DNA of 64,000 bases from Anaerococcus lactolyticus ATCC 51172 (GTDB lineage Bacteria > Bacillota > Clostridia > Tissierellales > Peptoniphilaceae): positions 92,648 to 156,647 of the forward strand of contig NZ_GG666046.1 of the NCBI RefSeq assembly GCF_000156575.1. Direction: 5' to 3'. Numbering within the stretch: the stretch's first letter is position 1; the number at the start of each line of letters is the position of its first letter. Shown in pieces: positions 52,651 through 62,245 of this stretch. Under the pieces are notes generated by a model. It saw only the letters and a program-made list of their open reading frames with translations. It was not told the origin of the DNA and did not search any database. A program made the position numbers and the translations under genes.

Positions 52651-54468
52651 ATGATAAGAGAAGATGTTAGAAATGTAGCAATAATTGCCCACGTAGACCA
52701 CGGAAAAACAACACTTGTAGACGGCCTACTAAAAACATCAGGTTTATTTAGAGAAAATGAAGCAGTAAAAGAAAGAGTTATGGATTCTGATACCATAGAA
52801 AAAGAAAGAGGAATCACAATTCTTGCAAAGAATACTGCCGTATCTTATAAAGACATGAAAATTAATATTATAGATACTCCTGGCCACGCCGATTTCGGTG
52901 GAGAGGTAGAAAGGGTACTAAATATGGCAGAGTCGGTTGTTCTTGTAGTAGACAGCCACGAAGGACCAATGCCACAAACTAAGTTTGTACTTAAGAAGGC
53001 TATTGAATTGGGACTTCCTGCTATAATCTGTATCAATAAGGTAGACAGACCTGATCAAAGAATTGATGAAGTTGAAGATGAAATTATAGACTTATTTATT
53101 TCTTTGAATGCAGATGAGTCTTACCTTGAAAGTCCCTTTGTCTATGCTTCAGCAAAACAAGGTTGGGCTAGTCTTGAAAAGGGCGTAGTTAAGGAGGATA
53201 TGACTGACCTTCTTGATATTATAATAGAATACACACCAGCCTTTGAAGCACCTGATACAGATGAGTTTAAGGTTTTGGTTTCAACAACAGATTATAATGA
53301 CTACCTAGGCACTATTGCTATAGGTAAGGTGGAATGTGGAACTATTAGGAAAAATGCTCCAGCAGTTATTACTAATTATAACGAAAAGGACAGGTTAGTT
53401 AAATCTAAAGTCGTAACTATTTATGAATTTGATGGTCTAAATAGGGTTGAGGTTGAAGAATCTAAATTTGGTTCGATTGTAGCTATTTCTGGTATGGAAG
53501 ATATTGGAATTGGTGATACTATCGGTACTGAAGCTGACCACGAACCTATTGAATTTACAAAAATTTCTGAGCCAACTCTTTCCATGACTTTTTCTGTAAA
53601 TGATTCACCATTTGCAGGTCGTGATGGTAAGTATGTCACAAGTAGGCATATTAGAGATAGGCTATTTAAGGAAGCTGAAACTGATGTTTCCCTTAGGGTT
53701 GAACCAACAGAAACAACTGAAGCCTTCAAGGTTTCAGGTAGGGGCGAACTCCACCTATCAGTTCTTATAGAAAACTTAAGACGTGAAGGTTATGAATTTC
53801 AAGTTTCAAAACCAGAAGTAATGTTTAAAACTGATGAAAATGGCAAAAAGCTTGAACCAATCGAGATTGCAACTGTGGACGTTGATCAAATATATACAGG
53901 ATCAGTTATAGAAAAACTCGGTCGTAGAAAGGGTGAGATGATTGATATGCACCCATCTGCTTCTGGTTATACCAGATTGATTTTTAGGATTCCTGCAAGG
54001 GGTCTTATTGGATATAGGACAGAATTTATGACCGATACCAAGGGTACAGGTATTTTAAATACCGAATTTGAAGGCTATGACAGATACAAGGGTGACCTTG
54101 AAAGAAGACCTCTAGGCAGCTTAATTGCTACAGAAAAAGGTCTTGCAACAGCCTATGGTTTAAACGCTGCCCAATCTAGGGGCCAATTATTTATCGAACC
54201 TGGTGAAGAAATCTACGAAGGTTTGGTTGTAGGTTCAAACGCTAAGGGCCTTGATATAGATGTAAATATTTGTAAAAAGAAAAAAATGACTAATACTAGG
54301 GCAAGTGGAAGCGACGATGCAATCATTCTTACACCAGCTAAAAAGATGAGTGTAGAGGAAATGATGGAATTTGTCGAAGAGGATGAATTAATTGAAATTA
54401 CCCCTCATAACCTAAGGATTAGAAAGAAAATCCTAGATGCCCAAAAGAGGTATAAGTCTAAAAAATAG
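52651..54468 (+). CDS. typA: translational GTPase TypA/BipA
   Basis: 605 residues. G1 AHVDHGKTT, G2 region RGITILAKNT, G3 DTPGHADF, G4 NKVDRPD. Domains follow as in EF-G-related GTPases (II, III, V and the BipA C-terminal domain, which ends KRYKSKK). It binds 70S ribosomes and helps assembly at low temperature or under stress. AAGGA lies upstream of the ATG. A membrane protein gene and rex follow at close spacing. Confidence 0.97.
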   Translation: MIREDVRNVAIIAHVDHGKTTLVDGLLKTSGLFRENEAVKERVMDSDTIEKERGITILAKNTAVSYKDMKINIIDTPGHADFGGEVERVLNMAESVVLVVDSHEGPMPQTKFVLKKAIELGLPAIICINKVDRPDQRIDEVEDEIIDLFISLNADESYLESPFVYASAKQGWASLEKGVVKEDMTDLLDIIIEYTPAFEAPDTDEFKVLVSTTDYNDYLGTIAIGKVECGTIRKNAPAVITNYNEKDRLVKSKVVTIYEFDGLNRVEVEESKFGSIVAISGMEDIGIGDTIGTEADHEPIEFTKISEPTLSMTFSVNDSPFAGRDGKYVTSRHIRDRLFKEAETDVSLRVEPTETTEAFKVSGRGELHLSVLIENLRREGYEFQVSKPEVMFKTDENGKKLEPIEIATVDVDQIYTGSVIEKLGRRKGEMIDMHPSASGYTRLIFRIPARGLIGYRTEFMTDTKGTGILNTEFEGYDRYKGDLERRPLGSLIATEKGLATAYGLNAAQSRGQLFIEPGEEIYEGLVVGSNAKGLDIDVNICKKKKMTNTRASGSDDAIILTPAKKMSVEEMMEFVEEDELIEITPHNLRIRKKILDAQKRYKSKK

Positions 54469-54476
54469 GAGTGGCT

Positions 54477-55079
54477 ATGGAAAATAAGTTTGAGAGAAGG
54501 ATTAGTAAAATTCTAGTCTTTCTTATCATGATCTTATTTCTCTTAACTATTTCACAAAGATTCGCTAATGGATGGGTTTTAAGTCTTTGCTGGTATATTT
54601 TATTTTTAGGATCATGGATAGGAATGCTTGTTTTTTCCTTTGATGTACTTTTAAATAAAAATGCTAGGGGACTTTCCATTCTGCTTGCTGTTATAACCAG
54701 CATAGCCTTTGCATTCTTATCAATCCATGGTCTATCGGCCTTGGCTATCTTTATAAGGGTGCTTCCTAGGAAGATTGTTATAAATAACGATTTCTTCCTA
54801 GCTAATAACCAACTGATATTTTATTCAAGCTTGGTAGTTGTTTATTTTATCCAACTTTTCAATGTGATTTCTTTAAGGGATAAGAAAGAAATAGAAGAAA
54901 CAGAAGAAAAAGTGGAGCTTAGCGAAGAAGAGTTAAGAAAAATTAGGGATGAAAAGCTAGACAGTATTATTGCTGAGATTGATAATAATAACAATAACGA
55001 CAGTCTAAGCGATGAGGATAGGCAAATACTAAATTCTCATATCTTAAATGATGGAGAGGAAGAAGAATCGGAGATTTAA
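54477..55079 (+). CDS. membrane protein of unknown function
   Basis: 200 residues from the ATG at 54477 (AGGAG five bases upstream; a GTG two codons earlier is in frame). Four hydrophobic helices (about 14-30, 36-52, 63-80, 103-122) lead to an acidic cytoplasmic C terminus rich in Glu and Asn (EIDNNNNNDSLSDED). I recognise no family. It lies between typA and rex, three bases from the rex start, so it is part of that transcript. Confidence 0.75.
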   Translation: MENKFERRISKILVFLIMILFLLTISQRFANGWVLSLCWYILFLGSWIGMLVFSFDVLLNKNARGLSILLAVITSIAFAFLSIHGLSALAIFIRVLPRKIVINNDFFLANNQLIFYSSLVVVYFIQLFNVISLRDKKEIEETEEKVELSEEELRKIRDEKLDSIIAEIDNNNNNDSLSDEDRQILNSHILNDGEEEESEI

Positions 55080-55082
55080 TTT

Positions 55083-55718
55083 ATGACAAAACAAAATATT
55101 TCTTTATCTGTAATCAAAAGACTTCCTAAGTATTATAGGTACCTAGAAAGCATAAATGAAAAGGGAATAATTAGGGTATCATCTAAAGAGTTATCAGACA
55201 TAACAGGTCTTACAGCTAGCCAAATTAGACAAGACTTAAATCATTTTGGCTGTTTCGGTCAACAAGGCTATGGCTATAATGTAAAAGAACTTATTGATGA
55301 ATTATCTAAGATTATTGGTGTTGATAAGGATTATAAAATAATTCTTGTTGGTTATGGTAACATTGGTCATGCCCTTTACCAATACAAGTCTTTTGGGGAC
55401 TTGGGTTATGAATTTGAAGCTGTTTTTGATATTGAGGCAAAGACTCTTTCTGATTCCAATCTTAAGGTAAGAGATGTAAATGATTTGCCAGAATTTTTAG
55501 CTAACAATAAGATTGATATCGGTATAATTGCCACACCAAAACAAGCGGCTCAGGAAGTGGCAGATATTTTATGCAAGGGTGGAGTTAAGGGAATTTGGAA
55601 CTTCTCACCTGTTGATTTGAAGGTATCTAATGGGGCTGTTATAGAATCTGTCCACCTTGATGAATCGCTATTCACTTTAACATATTTTATGAATTCCCCA
55701 GAGGATTTTATTTTTTAG
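55083..55718 (+). CDS. rex: redox-sensing transcriptional repressor Rex
   Basis: 211 residues. The N-terminal winged helix has ISLSVIKRLPKYYRYLE and TGLTASQIRQDLNHFG; the Rossmann domain has VGYGNIGHAL (NADH/NAD site) and ends in a domain-swap helix. Rex represses fermentation and respiration genes while NADH is low. I saw no convincing Rex box in the window. The ABC-F gene starts on the base after its stop codon. Confidence 0.97.
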   Translation: MTKQNISLSVIKRLPKYYRYLESINEKGIIRVSSKELSDITGLTASQIRQDLNHFGCFGQQGYGYNVKELIDELSKIIGVDKDYKIILVGYGNIGHALYQYKSFGDLGYEFEAVFDIEAKTLSDSNLKVRDVNDLPEFLANNKIDIGIIATPKQAAQEVADILCKGGVKGIWNFSPVDLKVSNGAVIESVHLDESLFTLTYFMNSPEDFIF

Positions 55719-57641
55719 ATGAATGTACTTAATGTATCGAACTTAGCTAAGTCTTATCCCAATAAGGTGATATTTGATGGCCTAAGTTTCAATTTAGAAA
55801 AGGGAGATAAGGCAGGACTTGTTGGACTAAACGGTGCTGGCAAGTCTACCCTTTTTAATATTCTAACAGGTAGACTCAGGGCTGACGATGGGAAAGTTTT
55901 TATACCTCAAGATATAAAAGTGGGGTATTTGGAGCAAATCCTAAGCCTTGATTCTAATATGACCATCTATGATTATTGTTTGTCAGTTTTTGAGGGACTA
56001 ATTAAGCTTGAAAGCGAAATTAGGGATCTTGAAAAAAAGATGAGCACAGAAACTGACCCTGACAAGCTAGCCGCAATTATGGATGAGTACACAAGAAAAT
56101 CTGAAAGCTATCATAGTGAAAATGGCTATGCCATTGAAAGTGAACTTGAAGGAACCCTTTCTGCCATGGGTTTTGATAAGGCTGACTTTAATAAAAAGAT
56201 TTCTGATTTATCTGGTGGGCAAAAGGCGAGGGTAGAACTAGCTGGGCTTTTGCTAGAAAAACCAGACTTACTCTTGCTTGATGAGCCAACCAACCACCTT
56301 GACATAAAGGCAATAAATTTCCTTGAAAATTTCATCAAAAACTACAAGGGAACTGCTATAATTATTTCCCACGACAGGTATTTTTTGGACGCCACAGTAA
56401 ATAGGATGATGGTTCTTGAACATGGCAAACTGTCAACTTATTCTGGAAACTATACAGTTTTTATGGATAAGAGGAAAAAAGATAGGGAAGTCAGAATCCA
56501 CCAATACAAAAGTCAGCAAAAAGAAATCGAAAGACAAGAGGAAATCATCGATAGGCTAAAAAATCTGGGCGGCTCTAAGAGAAAAAGAGGTATTTCCCAA
56601 TCAAGGTCTAGGCAAAAACTCCTAGATAAGATGGAAAGAATTGAAAAACCGATAGAACTTGCCGACACCATGAACCTTAAATTCACACCAAGAATCCAAT
56701 CGGGGATGGATGTCCTTAAGGTTGAAGACTTGAGAATGTCTTTTGAAGGTAGGGAAATTTTTAAAAATATTTCTTTCGACATCTATAGGAATGAAAGGGC
56801 GGCCATCATTGGAGATAATGGAGTCGGAAAGACCACCCTATTTAAGATTGTCTTAGGCGAACTCTTCCAAGATGGAGGAAAAGCCAAGATGGGTGAGTCT
56901 GTAAATGTGGGCTATTTTGACCAGGAACAAAAGTCTTTAAACCTTGAAAACACAATTTTTGATGAAATTAGAGATGCCTTTCCAATGCTAACCAACTTTG
57001 AAATCAGATCCTACCTAGCCAAATTTATGTTTTACGATACAGATGTTTTTAGGGAAATTTCTGAATTATCTGGTGGAGAAAGGGCGAGAATATCACTACT
57101 TAAACTAATGATTTCTGATTGTAATTTTATTTTGATGGATGAACCGACCAACCACTTGGACATTGATAGCAAGGAAATATTAGAAGATGCCGTTCTTGAT
57201 TTTGAAGGCACACTTTTGATAATATCCCACGACAGGTATTTTCTAAATAAGGTCGCCTCAAAAATTTTGGATATGAAGTCCGATAGGATGGACCTTTACT
57301 TGGGTAACTACAATTATTACCAAGAAAAACTCAGGGAAATGAATATGACTGAGGAGGAAAAGGCCACAGTCACAAAGACTCAAATCAAGAAAGAAAGAAA
57401 AAAAGAAAAGCTTAAGAGAGATGAAATCAGGGCTATAAAGAATAAAATTAAGTCAATCGAAAAGGATATGGAAGAGATTGATAAAAAGATTAAAGATTTG
57501 ACCAAAGAAAGCCTGGCAGAAGGTTTTTACGATGATCAGGCAAGGGTAGCCGAAGTTTTTAGGGAAATGAAAGACCTCGAGGATATGAGGGATGACCTTG
57601 ATGAAGAATGGCTCAACCTTAATATGGAACTTGAAGAATGA
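55719..57641 (+). CDS. ABC-F family ATPase
   Basis: 640 residues with two soluble ABC domains and no membrane part. Walker A sites GLNGAGKST (about 37-45) and GDNGVGKTT, signatures LSGGQKARVE and LSGGERARIS, Walker B LLLLDEP and FILMDEP. The linker between domains is helical and charged. A C-terminal coiled coil (about 550-640) is of the Uup/YdiF type. ABC-F proteins act on the ribosome, some giving antibiotic resistance; no resistance class can be stated. The start codon directly follows rex. Confidence 0.93.
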   Translation: MNVLNVSNLAKSYPNKVIFDGLSFNLEKGDKAGLVGLNGAGKSTLFNILTGRLRADDGKVFIPQDIKVGYLEQILSLDSNMTIYDYCLSVFEGLIKLESEIRDLEKKMSTETDPDKLAAIMDEYTRKSESYHSENGYAIESELEGTLSAMGFDKADFNKKISDLSGGQKARVELAGLLLEKPDLLLLDEPTNHLDIKAINFLENFIKNYKGTAIIISHDRYFLDATVNRMMVLEHGKLSTYSGNYTVFMDKRKKDREVRIHQYKSQQKEIERQEEIIDRLKNLGGSKRKRGISQSRSRQKLLDKMERIEKPIELADTMNLKFTPRIQSGMDVLKVEDLRMSFEGREIFKNISFDIYRNERAAIIGDNGVGKTTLFKIVLGELFQDGGKAKMGESVNVGYFDQEQKSLNLENTIFDEIRDAFPMLTNFEIRSYLAKFMFYDTDVFREISELSGGERARISLLKLMISDCNFILMDEPTNHLDIDSKEILEDAVLDFEGTLLIISHDRYFLNKVASKILDMKSDRMDLYLGNYNYYQEKLREMNMTEEEKATVTKTQIKKERKKEKLKRDEIRAIKNKIKSIEKDMEEIDKKIKDLTKESLAEGFYDDQARVAEVFREMKDLEDMRDDLDEEWLNLNMELEE

Positions 57642-57684
57642 TTGATTAAGTTTAAAGCGGGTATTAATTACTAAGGAGATTATT

Positions 57685-58248
57685 ATGGGAAAAATAATGA
57701 GATTTCTTTATTCTTTTATGTTAATAGTTGTAGTCCTCTTGGGGGCCTTGTTCTTGGCATTTGGAATTGACGGCCAGGCTGTTTTTGAAGCCTTTGTCTA
57801 CAATGAATATCTCTATAGGCTAGTGTCTAATGAAGCCTTTGTTCAAATATTTTTCATGGCTGTAGGCATCTTACTCATAGGCTTTGCAATAGTTTTGCTT
57901 ATCGTACTTAAGCAAAATTCTAATATGGGTTTTGATGTCCTTATTGAAGATGAAAAGGGCAGTATTCTCCTTACTAGAAGATCTTTAGAGGCTGTGATTG
58001 AAAGGTCAGTAAATAAGTTTTTTGATGTGAAAATGCTAAAGGCTAAGGCTGTCATTATTGAAAACGAGAGAATAGAAGCGAAGGCTCTTGTGGATTATTA
58101 TGGTGGCGAAGACCTAAAAGCTCTTGCAGAAAAAATGAGGGAAGAAATAAGTAAAAATCTTAAAGATTTTACAGGATTAGACGATATAAGGCTTGATTTA
58201 AAGCTAGATAAGAAAGAAATAGAAGTAAGACGCAATGGAAGATATTAA
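57685..58248 (+). CDS. amaP: alkaline shock response membrane anchor protein AmaP
   Basis: 187 residues: two transmembrane helices (about 7-26 and 56-76) and a cytoplasmic domain with the Asp23-like pattern (GSILLTRRSLEAVIERSVNKF). AmaP anchors Asp23 to the membrane in staphylococci. AAGGAG precedes the ATG. Followed by DUF2273 and Asp23 genes with small overlaps or gaps, the common Firmicute stress-envelope unit. Confidence 0.92.
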   Translation: MGKIMRFLYSFMLIVVVLLGALFLAFGIDGQAVFEAFVYNEYLYRLVSNEAFVQIFFMAVGILLIGFAIVLLIVLKQNSNMGFDVLIEDEKGSILLTRRSLEAVIERSVNKFFDVKMLKAKAVIIENERIEAKALVDYYGGEDLKALAEKMREEISKNLKDFTGLDDIRLDLKLDKKEIEVRRNGRY

Positions 58249-58519
58249 GAAAAGCAAAGACCCTAGCATGGTAGATGTGGAGATGAGAAAACTTGATATT
58301 AGGGAAAAGAACAAGGCAACTCTTTTTAAATTCTATCGAACCAATAAGGGCAAGGTAAACTCACTTATTATTAGCTTTTTAACTTTGGTGTGCCTATTTA
58401 ACTTTGGTTTTTTCAAAACCTTGGGCATATGGGTGGTCATGATTATTGGCTATTTAGTAGGAGCTTATTTTGATAAAGATGTAAGAGTGCTTCAAGTAAT
58501 TAGGAAAATTTTAAATTAA
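58235..58519 (+). CDS. DUF2273-domain small membrane protein
   Basis: 94 residues. After a ~40-residue charged start, two hydrophobic segments (VNSLIISFLTLVCLFNFGFF and LGIWVVMIIGYLVGAYF) form the DUF2273 membrane hairpin. It overlaps the AmaP gene by 14 bases and leads into Asp23. The role is unknown; it always travels with Asp23-family genes. Confidence 0.92.
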   Translation: MEDIKKSKDPSMVDVEMRKLDIREKNKATLFKFYRTNKGKVNSLIISFLTLVCLFNFGFFKTLGIWVVMIIGYLVGAYFDKDVRVLQVIRKILN

Positions 58520-58529
58520 GGAGTAGGCA

Positions 58530-58988
58530 ATGACAGAAAATTTAAATAAAGAAGAAATAACAAAAGACCTTAACGATGGTAGAGAACTAGGATATGAAGA
58601 ATCTAAATTGATAATCCAAGATAAGGTTGTGGCAAAAATTGCAAGAATTGCCATTAATAATGTGGACGGCATCCTTGATATGAAGGGGAACATTGCTGAT
58701 TCCATCGGTTCATTTTTTGGCTCTACAGACAGGAGCACAGCTGGTGTAAATGTTGAAGTTGGACAAAAAGAAGCGAAAATCAACTTGGATGTTATAATTG
58801 AGTATGGAAAAAATGCTCGCCAGATTTTTAATGATATTCAAAAGGCAGTCAGCCAAAATGTTAAGGAAATGACTGGCCTTGATGTGGTAACTGTGAATGT
58901 GGACGTTGTTGATGTCTTAACTAGAAAAGAGTACCAAGAAAAGCAACAATCAGTTAAGGAAAATGAAAAAAAACAAAATGAGTACTAA
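58530..58988 (+). CDS. Asp23/Gls24 family envelope stress protein
   Basis: 152 residues. The core VVAKIARIAINNVDGILDM, VNVEVGQKEAKINLDVIIEYG and VKEMTGLDVVTVNVDVVDV are the standard Asp23 pattern. The protein forms a layer at the membrane on AmaP and is induced by alkaline or envelope stress in relatives. AAGGAG precedes the ATG. Last gene of the amaP-DUF2273-asp23 unit. Confidence 0.94.
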   Translation: MTENLNKEEITKDLNDGRELGYEESKLIIQDKVVAKIARIAINNVDGILDMKGNIADSIGSFFGSTDRSTAGVNVEVGQKEAKINLDVIIEYGKNARQIFNDIQKAVSQNVKEMTGLDVVTVNVDVVDVLTRKEYQEKQQSVKENEKKQNEY

Positions 58989-58992
58989 AGCT

Positions 58993-59017
58993 TAGGGCCT
59001 AGTTTGGGCCCTTTTTT
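58993..59017 (+). terminator. terminator of the asp23 operon
   Basis: AGGGCC-TAGTTTG-GGCCCT followed by TTTTTAAG. Confidence 0.85.
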
Positions 59018-59028
59018 AAGAGGTGAGT

Positions 59029-60255
59029 ATGAAAGAAATATTTGAAGAAAAAACAAGAAAATATTTTATCATCGGAATCTTATTAATAGGTATATTTTAT
59101 GGATTTTTCTATTTGGATAGGATTGGAGAAATTTTAGACACTACCTATAAGGTTTTTAGGCCCATAGTTTACGGACTGGTAATTGCTTTTATAATCAATC
59201 TTCCGATGAATTTTTTTCATGATGAAATTTTTACAAAAATATTTAAGGACGATAAGCATGAAAAATTAAGGAGAAGTTTTTCTCTCATCCTTTCATGGAT
59301 AATATTTTTCGCCATGGTAACTATAGTCCTTACTGTATTGATACCAGAATTATCAAGGGCTGTAGGAGTTATATCAGAAAATATCCCTGCCTTTATGAAT
59401 TCCTTAATAGATTTTATAAATGGGTCAAAATTGCTTACAAATGTGAGTAAGTTTATCGTAACAAGGCTTGAAGAAATCAATATTGAAAGGATAAGTGATA
59501 GCTTCACAAAGATTCTCCAAGACTTTTTCAGACCTGATTCTGATTTTATTAATAAAACAGGATCTATAATAAATTCTGTATCTCAGGGAATCCTATCCTT
59601 ATCAATAGGATTTGTTTTTTCCTTGTATGTGTCAATGAATAAGACGAAATTAAAAAATGGAGCAGCGAGACTTGTTTTTGCCAACCTTAGCGAAAAAACT
59701 GCTAGGCAAATTGTTTATGTGGCAAAACTTTCCTATGACTCCTTTGCTAGATTTTTAGAAACTAGGATTTTATCCTGCCTAGCCCTTGGAGTGGCGTGTT
59801 TTATTGGGATGTGGGTCTTAAGACTTCCATCAGCAGGAATGATATCAATCCTCATGGGTGCCTTTGATATGATTCCATATATTGGAGCCTTCTTAGCCAC
59901 ATCAATAGGTATAATTTTAATTTTCACCTATTCTCCAGGCAAGGCTCTTGTATTTTTGATTTTCATTTTAATCCTACAAAATGTCCAACAGCAGTTGTTT
60001 TATCCGCTGGTAATCGGTAAACACCAAGGACTTCCACCTATTTGGATTTTTGTATCGGTAATAATCGGCGGGGGACTTTTTGGAATATTCGGTATGATAG
60101 CCTTTATCCCACTAGCTACAGTCCTTTACACACTTCTAGAGGATAACACAACCAAAAAACTGAAAGAAAAATCTATTAGCGATGAAGAAATAGAAAAATT
60201 GACCAACAAAAGCTTCATTGAACTAAGAGAAGAAAGAATTGAAAATTATCAATAA
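59029..60255 (+). CDS. AI-2E/PerM-family transporter
   Basis: 408 residues from the ATG at 59029 (GAGGTGAGT upstream; a GTG two codons earlier is in frame). Eight or so helices, the first at about residues 10-30, a central polar stretch, and the conserved LRLPSAGMISILMGAFDMIPYIGAF late in the protein (shown in pieces: GMISILMGAFDMIPYIG). Members export small molecules or, in some cases, act as Na/H antiporters; AI-2 export is shown only for a few. A close paralogue is at 61028-62245. Confidence 0.9.
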   Translation: MKEIFEEKTRKYFIIGILLIGIFYGFFYLDRIGEILDTTYKVFRPIVYGLVIAFIINLPMNFFHDEIFTKIFKDDKHEKLRRSFSLILSWIIFFAMVTIVLTVLIPELSRAVGVISENIPAFMNSLIDFINGSKLLTNVSKFIVTRLEEINIERISDSFTKILQDFFRPDSDFINKTGSIINSVSQGILSLSIGFVFSLYVSMNKTKLKNGAARLVFANLSEKTARQIVYVAKLSYDSFARFLETRILSCLALGVACFIGMWVLRLPSAGMISILMGAFDMIPYIGAFLATSIGIILIFTYSPGKALVFLIFILILQNVQQQLFYPLVIGKHQGLPPIWIFVSVIIGGGLFGIFGMIAFIPLATVLYTLLEDNTTKKLKEKSISDEEIEKLTNKSFIELREERIENYQ

Positions 60256-60309
60256 AAAACTCTTCTTACTGACTTCCTGTATGTAGGATCCAGTAAGGAG
60301 AGTTTTTTA
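60256..60309. terminator. bidirectional terminator
   Basis: AAACTCTTCTTACTG pairs (with a small mismatch) with CAGTAAGGAGAGTTT, and TTTT follows, between the transporter and the convergent thiN. Confidence 0.85.
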
Positions 60310-60921
60310 AATGTTAAAATTTTCAAAAATCACAAGGAGGATTCCTTCTTTAACCCTGATTTCAAAATCTAATCCCTTGGTTTGGTTGGAAACGCCAAGG
60401 GCATCGTCATTTGCCATTGTGTAATCATCTAATTCGTAAAAAAGACCCTCTATGTCTAGTTTTGATTTTTCGGTGAGGGAAAAAATTGAAACATAAAAAT
60501 CTTCACCCTTATATTTATAAGAAAAATCCTTATCAAGTAGGAAAATTTCCTTGCCTTTAGCCTTAAGCCTTATATCAATCCCCTTTTTTTTGTAGGAAAA
60601 CATGGATTTTATATTTGAGATTGTGTGGCTTTCCCTGCCTCCAAGTCCGGCATATATTGTTATGTCCTTGTAGCCCTTTTCTATGGCAAAATTGATAGCA
60701 GCGACTGTGTCTGTAAAATCTTTTATTGGATTTAGGACAATTATATTTTTAAAGTTCGGTCTTTCTGTAGAATCAAAATCCCCAATGGCGTAGTCTGGTA
60801 TAAGATTAGATTTTTTTGCATAGTCATAACCCTTGTCGGCAGTTATTAGGAGGTCTTCTGATCTTATCTCATCATAAAAACCATCAAAATCCCCACCACC
60901 TATAATAAAACATCTTTTCAT
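60307..60921 (-). CDS. thiN: thiamine diphosphokinase
   Basis: 204 residues. It makes thiamine diphosphate from thiamine and ATP. The catalytic domain shows ITADKGYDYA, the conserved PDYAIGDFDS (metal-binding DFDS) and NPIKDFTDTVAA, with GGRESHTI later; the C-terminal part is the beta-domain that binds thiamine. AGGAG lies before the ATG. It stands between two paralogous transporters and is transcribed against the first. With the CytX-like permease it suggests salvage rather than full synthesis of thiamine. Confidence 0.94.
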   Translation of the reverse strand: MKRCFIIGGGDFDGFYDEIRSEDLLITADKGYDYAKKSNLIPDYAIGDFDSTERPNFKNIIVLNPIKDFTDTVAAINFAIEKGYKDITIYAGLGGRESHTISNIKSMFSYKKKGIDIRLKAKGKEIFLLDKDFSYKYKGEDFYVSIFSLTEKSKLDIEGLFYELDDYTMANDDALGVSNQTKGLDFEIRVKEGILLVIFENFNI

Positions 60922-61027
60922 GGCTCCTCCTAATTTTATTATATCATTAATGATCCATCTTCCTAACTATTTTTGCAAAAAAAGGTAGAATAGAGCTTAG
61001 AATAAGAATTAGAATAAGAGGCAATAA

Positions 61028-62245
61028 ATGAGAGAATTAGACGTAAAATCAAAAAACTTGCTAAAAGTTGTTGTTTGTGGAATCTTGTTATATTTTGGAC
61101 TCTACTATATAGGACATGTGGCTGATGCAGTTGGCAAGCTTTACCTTGTCATCCAACCCTTTATCCTTGGTGGGGCCCTAGCTTTTATAATAAGTATCCC
61201 TATGAATTTTTTTGAAAGTGAGTTTGCCCACTTCGACAAGACGGGCAAGCATAAAAAAATAATATCTACCTGTTCGCTATTATTATCTTGGATACTTGTG
61301 ATAGCATCGCTTGTAATCCTTATTAACATCTTAGTCCCATCTATAGTCAAGGTGGTCTACACCTTTTCAATTAGGTGGCCAGACTTTGTTGATGAGATTT
61401 ATAGGCTTTTGAAAAAATACCCAATCACCGAGCCTTTTGCTAATAAGTTTCAAAATACTTTTTATGGAGTTGGTTGGTACAATGTGAGAAATGCAGTTTA
61501 TACTTTTTTGCAAGGCAGGAAGGGTGATATTTTCTCAACTGCAGCCAGCTTAATGGGTTCGATTTCTAGTGGTGTTATAGGTGTCTTTACCATGTTTGTA
61601 TTTTCGATTTTTATCTTAATCTACAAACGTATGTTAAAGATAAATGGAATTAGGATTTTGTATGCCCTTATGAGTGAAGAAAGGGCTGACTATATAAATA
61701 AGGTCTTTTCCTTATCCTATAACACTTTCAAAGACTATTTGTTTTCAAGGGTCATAGCAGTTATCTGCCTTTCAATTTTGACCTTTGTAGGTATGTTTGT
61801 AATGAGACTTCCAAATGCAGCTATGATTTCGATTGTGGTAGGACTTTCAGATTTGATTCCGATTTTTGGTCCGATTTTTGGTACAGCCTTTTCAACAATA
61901 TTAATTTTTATCGAGTCGCCTGTTAAATCCTTGATATTTTTGGCTTATAGCCTTATAATTCAGCAAATCCAGGAGAATGTAATCTATCCTGCTATTGCTG
62001 GTAATAAGATAGGCTTGCCTGCTGTTTGGGTAATGGCATCAGTAACTATAGGCGGATCGCTCTTTGGGGTTTGGGGCATGCTGGTTTCTATTCCAGTCGT
62101 GTCTGTAATCTACACCCTAAGTCACGAAAAAATCCACCACATGCTAGAAGAAAAGGGCTTTGACGAAGAAAAACTCCTTGCCAAGGGCGATAAAATTTAC
62201 AAGATAGAGGACATAGAGACTAACGATGAAGCTTACGAGGAGTAG
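61028..62245 (+). CDS. AI-2E/PerM-family transporter, paralogue
   Basis: 405 residues, collinear with the transporter 1.2 kb upstream: the same first helices with GLYYIGHVADA, the segment MNFFESEF, and the late block PNAAMISIVVGLSDLIPIFGPI. The C terminus is acidic (EDIETNDEAYEE). The ribosome site is weak (AGAGGC). It overlaps the next gene by 20 bases. Duplicate copies around thiN may reflect a local duplication. Confidence 0.9.
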   Translation: MRELDVKSKNLLKVVVCGILLYFGLYYIGHVADAVGKLYLVIQPFILGGALAFIISIPMNFFESEFAHFDKTGKHKKIISTCSLLLSWILVIASLVILINILVPSIVKVVYTFSIRWPDFVDEIYRLLKKYPITEPFANKFQNTFYGVGWYNVRNAVYTFLQGRKGDIFSTAASLMGSISSGVIGVFTMFVFSIFILIYKRMLKINGIRILYALMSEERADYINKVFSLSYNTFKDYLFSRVIAVICLSILTFVGMFVMRLPNAAMISIVVGLSDLIPIFGPIFGTAFSTILIFIESPVKSLIFLAYSLIIQQIQENVIYPAIAGNKIGLPAVWVMASVTIGGSLFGVWGMLVSIPVVSVIYTLSHEKIHHMLEEKGFDEEKLLAKGDKIYKIEDIETNDEAYEE

